Positions 14,379 to 18,942 of a DNA stretch of 18,942 nt are shown one piece after another. Within the stretch, counting starts at the first letter, position 1. Every line of letters starts with the position of its first letter. Both the position numbers and the translations under genes were made by a program. Source of the stretch: Lachnospiraceae bacterium UBA6987 (GTDB taxonomy: Bacteria > Bacillota > Clostridia > Lachnospirales > Lachnospiraceae); the NCBI GenBank assembly GCA_002449955.1, contig DJYD01000047.1, forward strand, positions 1 through 18,942, in the 5' to 3' direction. The notes beneath the pieces are model-generated. The model was not told the DNA's origin. It saw only the letters and a list, made by a program, of their open reading frames with translations, and made no database searches.

Positions 14379-15793
14379 AGACCCTATACCTTGACTGCAG
14401 CATGGGCGCTGCCGGCGACATGCTGACGGCTGCCCTTCTCGAACTGCTTCCCGATCCGGACGCCTTTGTCGCAAAACTGAACGCACTCGGGCTGCCCGGC
14501 ATTAGATACGTGCGGGAAGGCACGAGCAAATGCGGGATCACGGGGACTCATATGCACGTCTTCATTGACGGCGAGGAAGAGATCACCTGCGATGAGGGGC
14601 ATCATCATGAGGCTGAAAGCCATGAACACAGCGACGAGCAAGCCCTCGCACACCATGAATATGCACATTTCCATGAGCATGAGGAACATCATGATCATGA
14701 TCATGATTACGAGCATGAGCATCCTGACGAGGAACATCATGATCACGAACATGCGCATCCTGACCACGAACATGCCCACGAACACGACCATGCAGATCAC
14801 GTTCACGACGCAGATCATGCGCACGGACAGCACGGCCACGTGCACCGCCACCTCTCCGATATCGAGGAGATCGTGCGCGCGCTTCCTGTTCCGGAAGCAG
14901 TAAAGGAACGGATCGTTTCCGTCTACCGCCGCATCGCGGAAGCGGAAAGCAAGGTCCACGGAAGACCTGTCAGTGAGGTGCACTTCCACGAAGTCGGCGC
15001 GCTCGATGCCGTGGCGGACGTCACCGCGGTCTGCCTGCTGATGCACGAGATCGCCCCTGATGAAGTGATCGTGTCCCCCATCCATGTGGGCAGCGGCCAT
15101 GTTCACTGCGCGCACGGCATCCTTCCCGTTCCGGCTCCGGCAACCGAGCTGATCCTCCGGGGCTGCCCCATCTACGGCGGCAGCATTCAGGGTGAGCTCT
15201 GCACCCCCACGGGCGCTGCGCTCCTCACCGAATTCGCCGACCGTTTCGGGGATCTCCCGCTCATGCAGACGGAAGCAGCGGGCTACGGCATGGGCCGGAA
15301 GGATTTCCCCGTGGCCAACTGCCTCCGGGTCTTCCTCGGAACGCGCGCCGGCCTTACGGACAGCATTCTCGAACTCTCCTGCAATGTGGATGACATGACC
15401 GGCGAAGCCGTCGGCTTTGCCATGGAAAGGCTCCTCGAAGCCGGCGCCAGAGATGTTTACACCGTGCCCGTCAGCATGAAAAAGAACCGCCCGGGGCTCC
15501 TGCTGCGCGTCATGTGCACGCCGCAGGACCGTGAGCGCATGGTCTCGCTCCTCTTCCGTCACACGACCACGATCGGCGTCCGGGAAAATGCGATGACCCG
15601 CTATATTCTTGACCGCCGGGAAGAGATCCTGACCACGCCTTACGGCGATGTGAGAAAAAAAGTCTCCTCCGGTTACGGCGCCGTCAGAAGCAAATTTGAA
15701 TTCGAAGACCTGAAAAAGATCGCGCTGTCGGAAGGGATAAGCCTGAGCGAGGCGCAGGCACTTGCTGGGCGCACTGCCTGCGGGGAAAAATAA
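14375..15793 (+). CDS. larC: LarC, nickel insertase (cyclometallase) for the NPN cofactor
   Basis: LarC (472 aa) inserts nickel into the dithiocarboxylated nucleotide using CTP, forming the Ni-C bond of the NPN cofactor. The N-terminus LYLDCSMGAAGDMLTAALL (4-22) is the family signature. VSEVHFHEVGALDAVADV (about 199-216), PVPAPATELI and the C-terminal CNVDDMTGEAVGFAMERLLEAGA are also typical. Residues 76-159 form an insert with 34 histidines among 84 residues, mixed with Asp and Glu, which probably stores or delivers nickel. In Lactobacillus plantarum larC is read as two frames joined by programmed frameshifting; here the whole protein is one uninterrupted frame. The start overlaps the larB stop (ATGA) with GGAGG upstream, and the stop overlaps the larE start (TAATG). 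Confidence 0.95.
   Translation: MKTLYLDCSMGAAGDMLTAALLELLPDPDAFVAKLNALGLPGIRYVREGTSKCGITGTHMHVFIDGEEEITCDEGHHHEAESHEHSDEQALAHHEYAHFHEHEEHHDHDHDYEHEHPDEEHHDHEHAHPDHEHAHEHDHADHVHDADHAHGQHGHVHRHLSDIEEIVRALPVPEAVKERIVSVYRRIAEAESKVHGRPVSEVHFHEVGALDAVADVTAVCLLMHEIAPDEVIVSPIHVGSGHVHCAHGILPVPAPATELILRGCPIYGGSIQGELCTPTGAALLTEFADRFGDLPLMQTEAAGYGMGRKDFPVANCLRVFLGTRAGLTDSILELSCNVDDMTGEAVGFAMERLLEAGARDVYTVPVSMKKNRPGLLLRVMCTPQDRERMVSLLFRHTTTIGVRENAMTRYILDRREEILTTPYGDVRKKVSSGYGAVRSKFEFEDLKKIALSEGISLSEAQALAGRTACGEK
14600..14851 (+). repeat. His/Asp/Glu-rich low-complexity coding tract in larC
   Basis: These codons specify LarC residues 76-159, in which 34 of 84 residues are His. Short CATGA/CACGA-type repeats are frequent, for example around 14689-14711. 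The tract produces long open frames on other strands (such as a Met/Ile-rich one in another plus frame), which are by-products of the repeat. Confidence 0.85.
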
Positions 15794-16608
15794 TGGATAA
15801 GCTGCACGAAAAAAATGAAAAGCTGCGCCGCATCCTGAAGGACCTGGGCCGTGTAGCCGTTGCCTTTTCGGCCGGCGTGGATTCGACTTTTCTGCTGATG
15901 ACGGCCGTCAATGTCTTAGGGGATAAGGCCTGTGCCGTCACGGCAAGGTCCGTCTTTATTCCCGCGGGCGAGCAGGATGACGCCGTGCGCTTTTGCAGGG
16001 AGCGGGGGATCAGGCACCTGGTGATTCCCGTGGACGTCCTTTCCGTTCCGGGTGTTTCCGCAAATCCGCCGGATCGCTGCTATCTCTGCAAGAAGGCGCT
16101 TTTTTCCCGCTTTCTTGCGGAAGCAGAAGCCCTCGGCATCCCGTTCGTTGCGGAAGGCTCCAATATGGATGACCTCGGCGATTACCGCCCCGGCATGAAA
16201 GCGATCGCAGAACTCGGCATCATCAGTCCGCTCCGCGAGGCAGAGCTCACCAAGCAGGATATCCGGGACCTGTCCCGCGAGATGGGGCTGCCCACCTGGG
16301 ACAAGCCCTCCTATGCCTGCCTTGCCTCCCGCTTTGTCTACGGCGAAACGATCGATAATGCAAAGCTTGCCAGGGTGGAGAAAGCCGAGGAAAAGCTGCG
16401 GAGCATGGGCCTTCGCCAGTTCCGTGTACGTCTGCACGGGGATCTCGCCCGGATCGAGGCAGAACCGGAAAAGATCGTGTTTCTGGCCGAAAAAAGGGAA
16501 GAGATCGATCAGTATCTCCGTTCTCTCGGCTTTCGCTATGTCACACTTGACCTTGGGGGATTTGCCAGCGGCAGCATGAACAGAGCGTTAAAACCTGTTA
16601 CGGTTTAA
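15793..16608 (+). CDS. larE: LarE, ATP-dependent sulfur transferase for the NPN cofactor (three-cysteine type)
   Basis: LarE (271 aa, normal length) adenylates each carboxylate of the LarB product and replaces oxygen with sulfur. The PP-loop ATP-pyrophosphatase motif is FSAGVDSTFLL (25-35), and the family motif GSNMDDLGDYRPGMKA is at 122-137. Cysteines are informative: C96 and C99 form a CxxC (PDRCYLCK) and C176 lies in PSYACLASR. The single-cysteine L. plantarum enzyme gives up its own C176 sulfur, whereas LarE proteins with this three-cysteine set carry a [4Fe-4S] cluster and can pass on sulfide repeatedly. This one should therefore be the Fe-S type. The ATG overlaps the larC stop by one base. 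It is the last gene of the operon, followed by a terminator at 16649. Confidence 0.94.
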   Translation: MDKLHEKNEKLRRILKDLGRVAVAFSAGVDSTFLLMTAVNVLGDKACAVTARSVFIPAGEQDDAVRFCRERGIRHLVIPVDVLSVPGVSANPPDRCYLCKKALFSRFLAEAEALGIPFVAEGSNMDDLGDYRPGMKAIAELGIISPLREAELTKQDIRDLSREMGLPTWDKPSYACLASRFVYGETIDNAKLARVEKAEEKLRSMGLRQFRVRLHGDLARIEAEPEKIVFLAEKREEIDQYLRSLGFRYVTLDLGGFASGSMNRALKPVTV

Positions 16609-16648
16609 TACCTGAACACATAAAAAACAGATCATTTGTCTTGACCGG

Positions 16649-16692
16649 CGGTGAGGCTGAAAACGAAGGTTTTCTGCCTCACCGTTCTTTTT
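16649..16692 (+). terminator. intrinsic terminator of larBCE
   Basis: A 16-bp stem with one mismatch (16649-16664 with 16669-16684) and loop GAAG is followed by TTCTTTTT (16685-16692). It lies 40 bases after larE and separates the lar operon from the TRAP transporter genes. Confidence 0.85.
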
Positions 16693-16733
16693 GCCGTAAA
16701 CAAAAGTACACGCTTTCATATTAGCGTCAATAA

Positions 16734-16749
16734 TAGAGTAAACACTCTA
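16734..16749. promoter_or_regulatory. 16-base palindrome upstream of the TAXI promoter, candidate operator
   Basis: TAGAGT-AAAC-ACTCTA is a perfect 6-bp inverted repeat with a 4-base spacer. It lies 37 bases upstream of the -35 box of the TAXI gene and after the larE terminator. Its size and position suit a dimeric regulator, but no regulator gene is adjacent and the identity is unknown. Confidence 0.35.
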
Positions 16750-16786
16750 AAATAACTTGTATTTTTGCACAAATGACCTTTTTCGC

Positions 16787-16815
16787 TTTACAAAAGCACT
16801 TTCCTTTGCTATGAT
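16787..16815 (+). promoter_or_regulatory. promoter for the TRAP-TAXI genes
   Basis: TTTACA (16787-16792) and TATGAT (16810-16815) are 17 bases apart. Initiation near 16822 gives a leader of about 97 nt before the ATG at 16919, long enough to hold the RNA structure described separately. Confidence 0.7.
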
Positions 16816-16829
16816 GAGACCAACAAAAT

Positions 16830-16902
16830 ACGTTATCGGCACATCCGTATCATAACGAATGAAGGAGTCAGCTTAAAAAGCTGTTTTTTGTGTCGTTAGC
16901 GT
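16830..16902 (+). ncRNA. candidate structured 5' leader RNA of the TAXI gene
   Basis: The leader can form a long enclosing stem (16830-16842 with 16890-16902: 12 of 13 positions pair, including two G-U). That stem surrounds a terminator-like hairpin (16869-16874 with 16878-16883, then T6 at 16884-16889). The 5' strand can instead pair locally (16831-16836 with 16852-16857, plus 16837-16839 with 16845-16847). The two folds are exclusive, and the enclosing stem ends 4 bases before the AAGGAGG site. I recognise no known riboswitch class, and pairing was judged by eye. Confidence 0.4.
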
Positions 16903-16918
16903 AAATAAGGAGGGAACT

Positions 16919-17908
16919 ATGAAAAAAGTACTTGCATTCCTGCTTGCTGCAGCTATGGTACTTAGTCTCGCAGCCTGCGGCGGTCAGAAGGATCCGAGCG
17001 GTGATGCTCCGGCAGCCCCGAAGGAACTTCGTTTCGTGACCGGCGGTGAAAGCGGCACTTACTATGCTTTCGGTACCGTTATTGCTCAGCATGCCACCAA
17101 CAACATCGGCACCAAGGTGACCGCACTTGTCGGCGCCGGCTCCAAGGGCAACGTCAACAAGCTGGCGGACGGAGAAGCCGAGTTAGCTTTCTGCCAGTCC
17201 GACGTCATGGCCTATGCCTACGACGGCACCAACCTGTTTGAGAAGGAAGGAAAAGTCACCAACTTCTCCGTGCTCGGCGCGCTCTACATCGAGACCGTGC
17301 AGCTGGTTGCCGTGAACCCCGACATCAAGTCCGTTACCGACCTGAAGGGCAAGAGCGTATCCGTCGGTGCTTCCGGCTCCGGTGTGTACTTCAACGCCCT
17401 TGACGTTCTGGCTGCTTATGACATGAAGCTGGAAGACATCAATGCCACCTATCAGTCCTTCGGCGATTCCGCCAATGACCTGAAGGATGGCAAGATCGAC
17501 GCCGCCTTCATCGTGGCCGGCGCACCTACCACCGCTGTTGTCGACCTGGCAACCACCAACAAGAATACCCACCTGATTTCCTTCGATGAAGAGCACCTGA
17601 ACAAGCTGCTTGCCGCTTCCCCTTATTACGCCAAGAGCGTGATCAAGGGCGGCACCTACAGCACCGTTCCGGATGACGTTGTAACCGTCGGCGTCGGTGC
17701 CGTTGTTCTAGTCCGCGATGACGTGAACGAAGAGGTCGTCTACAAGCTGACCAAGGATATCTTTGAAGATCCGGGCAAGCTGGTCTCCTCCCACGCAAAA
17801 TACGGTGAAGTCTCCATTGAATATGGTGCTTCCATGACTTCCGTCCCTTATCACAAGGGTGCTGCGAAGTACTTCGCTGAAAAAGGCGTGACGGTAAAGA
17901 CCAAATAA
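16919..17908 (+). CDS. TAXI-family TRAP transporter solute-binding lipoprotein
   Basis: This 329-aa protein is the extracytoplasmic binding subunit of a tripartite ATP-independent (TRAP) transporter of the TAXI class. It has a lipoprotein signal peptide, with KK at 2-3, a hydrophobic core and lipobox LAAC with C20 as the lipidated residue. The mature N-terminal sequence RFVTGGESGTYYAFGTVIA (38-56) is the classic TAXI signature, followed by VGAGSKGNVNKLADGEAELAF-like sequence (71-91) and SVSVGASGSG in the middle. The ligand is unknown; some TAXI proteins bind glutamate or dicarboxylates. AAGGAGG (16907-16913) precedes the ATG. The gene has its own promoter and a structured leader. A leaky-looking hairpin separates it from the permease, which would allow more binding protein than permease. 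Confidence 0.93.
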   Translation: MKKVLAFLLAAAMVLSLAACGGQKDPSGDAPAAPKELRFVTGGESGTYYAFGTVIAQHATNNIGTKVTALVGAGSKGNVNKLADGEAELAFCQSDVMAYAYDGTNLFEKEGKVTNFSVLGALYIETVQLVAVNPDIKSVTDLKGKSVSVGASGSGVYFNALDVLAAYDMKLEDINATYQSFGDSANDLKDGKIDAAFIVAGAPTTAVVDLATTNKNTHLISFDEEHLNKLLAASPYYAKSVIKGGTYSTVPDDVVTVGVGAVVLVRDDVNEEVVYKLTKDIFEDPGKLVSSHAKYGEVSIEYGASMTSVPYHKGAAKYFAEKGVTVKTK

Positions 17909-17926
17909 TCAGCATTTGCGGCTGAT

Positions 17927-17969
17927 GCACAGGGCTGCGGCTTTCGTGCCGTAGCCCTGCGCTGTTTTC
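17927..17969 (+). terminator. weak terminator/attenuator between TAXI and permease genes
   Basis: Inverted repeat 17927-17941 with 17948-17962 (one mismatch, one G-U in the core) is followed by the short tract TGTTTTC. The imperfect U-tract suggests partial termination, letting some transcripts continue into the permease at 18010. A second small C4/G4 hairpin (17979-17993) follows. Confidence 0.6.
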
Positions 17970-18009
17970 ATTAAGAGCCCCTCTTTTCGGGGGTATTCAG
18001 GAGTTATCT

Positions 18010-18942
18010 ATGAGCGAAGAAATCAAAACCACTGATAATGCGGAGATGCAGGCGGATCTGGACGAGGTCATGCGGAAATATGACCGCGAATCGAACACCC
18101 GCATCTGGAAGGGAACGCCAGCTGTCCTGATCAAGATCCTGGCTGCTGTCTTCTCTGTCTACTGCATTTACATGACACTGTTTTCCAGCGCGAAAACAGA
18201 GATCCGGCTGCCCCTTTTCCTGGGCTTTATCCTCATCCTCGGCTTTTTGACCTACCCGATCAAGAAGGGTTATCCGAAGGTCAATCATATGCCCTGGTAT
18301 GACTGGCTCATCATGCTGGTCGGATCATGCCCCTACTTCTATTACGCGATCTTTTCACAGGACCTGATCGACCGCCAGAACCGTATCAATAACCTGGATA
18401 TCATCATGGGGATCATCGGGATCCTCGCGCTGGTCGAACTGTGCCGCCGTGCAGTCGGCATTCCGATCCTCTGCGTGGCAGGAGCGCTGTTAGCTTATAC
18501 CTTCATCAAGCAGGCCAGCTACGGCGGAAGTGCCCGCATTATCCTGCGGTCCGTGATCCACACCCTGTTCTATACGACGAACGGCGTCTTCGGCACGCCG
18601 GTGAGCGTGTGCTACACCTACATCATCCTGTTCATTATCTTCGGCGCCTTCCTGGAGCGCACGGGCATCGCGAACTACTTCATTTCCTTTGCGAACCGCA
18701 TCGCCGGCTGGTCCAGCGGCGGTCCTGCCAAGGTCGCGGTCATCTCCTCCGCGCTCTGCGGCATGGTGTCCGGCTCTTCCGTGGGTAATACGGTCACGAC
18801 CGGTTCCTTCACCATCCCTATGATGAAGAAGACCGGTTACAAGCCTGAATTCGCCGGCGCCGTGGAAGCCTCTGCCTCTACCGGCGGCCAGATCATGCCG
18901 CCCATCATGGGTGCAGCCGCCTTCCTGATGGCGGAATATATG
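18010..18942 (+). CDS. TRAP transporter fused permease (DctQM-type, TAXI-associated), N-terminal part
   Basis: 311 codons are open from the ATG at 18010 to the right edge, so the gene is incomplete here; family members usually exceed 600 residues. A hydrophilic N-terminus of about 35 residues precedes several TM helices (about 38-58, 66-82, 97-116, 130-146, 150-166). These form the DctQ-like small-subunit region. The DctM-like portion then begins, with the hallmark GMVSGSSVGNTVTTGSFTIP (251-270) followed by EASASTGGQIMPP (286-298). It carries solute across the membrane using the ion gradient, receiving it from the TAXI lipoprotein encoded just upstream. AGGAG (17999-18003) sets the start. Nothing suggests disruption; the frame is intact to the window end. 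Confidence 0.93.
   Translation, partial: MSEEIKTTDNAEMQADLDEVMRKYDRESNTRIWKGTPAVLIKILAAVFSVYCIYMTLFSSAKTEIRLPLFLGFILILGFLTYPIKKGYPKVNHMPWYDWLIMLVGSCPYFYYAIFSQDLIDRQNRINNLDIIMGIIGILALVELCRRAVGIPILCVAGALLAYTFIKQASYGGSARIILRSVIHTLFYTTNGVFGTPVSVCYTYIILFIIFGAFLERTGIANYFISFANRIAGWSSGGPAKVAVISSALCGMVSGSSVGNTVTTGSFTIPMMKKTGYKPEFAGAVEASASTGGQIMPPIMGAAAFLMAEYM

Noticed and set aside
13548..14486. 312-codon minus-strand open frame over larB
   Set aside because: It is antisense to LarB and covers the mapped larB promoter, with no independent support.
14384..15562. 392-codon minus-strand open frame over larC
   Set aside because: It mirrors the His codons of the LarC tract as Met/Val/Ile runs. The sense strand carries an intact LarC with coupled neighbours.
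16859..16876. five-codon mini-ORF (MKESA) in the TAXI leader
   Set aside because: It has no upstream ribosome binding site and is short enough to occur by chance. It overlaps the terminator-like hairpin but gives no clear leader-peptide signal.
16721..16908. 13-base near-direct repeat (TTAGCGTCAATAA at 16721 and TTAGCGTAAATAA at 16896)
   Set aside because: It is short, imperfect and AT-rich. The second copy is explained by the leader stem and ribosome binding site region, and there is no sign of a target-site duplication or mobile element between the copies.

Overview
This 18.9 kb window reads like the chromosome of a Bacillota (Firmicutes) bacterium, probably a gut-type anaerobe of Clostridia or a related class. 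The evidence is the gene content (nrdR and yqeG beside efp, ECF-type metal uptake, zinc-ribbon membrane proteins, TRAP-TAXI transport), strong AGGAGG-type ribosome binding sites and sigma-A-like promoters. It is fairly GC-rich and densely coding, with no tRNA, rRNA, insertion sequence, phage gene or CRISPR array visible. Genus cannot be assigned from sequence alone.

Layout, left half. Bases 1-252 are the 3' end of a malic enzyme gene, closed by a long two-way terminator shared with the convergent efp. From about 7.2 kb down to 0.3 kb everything is on the minus strand: a 630-aa zinc-ribbon/Ala-Pro-Glu-repeat/single-TM protein, a Na+/phosphate cotransporter with a PhoU-like tail, prfC (release factor 3), nrdR, yqeG, and efp with its own near-consensus promoter. 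At 7.3 kb transcription diverges. On the plus strand are an ABC-F ATPase, two small zinc-ribbon membrane proteins, a terminator whose U-tract touches the next Shine-Dalgarno, and a HAD phosphatase.

Layout, right half. A minus-strand ECF operon, cbiM(N)-cbiQ-cbiO (10.8-13.4 kb), diverges from a plus-strand operon larB-larC-larE (13.6-16.6 kb). larBCE encode the three steps that turn nicotinic acid adenine dinucleotide into the nickel-pincer nucleotide (NPN) cofactor of lactate racemase-type enzymes: LarB carboxylates and hydrolyses, LarE sulfurates, LarC inserts nickel. The divergent ECF system is therefore best read as nickel uptake (Lar(MN)QO type) rather than cobalt uptake. The CbiM N-terminal Met-His metal site and a LarC with a 34-histidine tract both fit this. 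LarA, the usual client, is not in the window. After a strong terminator comes a separate TRAP-TAXI transporter: a lipoprotein binding subunit behind a structured 5' leader, then a fused permease that runs off the right edge.

Most interesting points: (1) the ABC-F protein has three motif departures that all fall on one of its two composite ATP sites; (2) the roughly 100-nt leader of the TAXI gene can form mutually exclusive folds and contains a terminator-like hairpin; (3) a compact nickel import and NPN cofactor divergon has no racemase nearby, an unusually His-rich LarC and a three-cysteine (Fe-S type) LarE; (4) a terminator is fused directly to a ribosome binding site ahead of the HAD gene.
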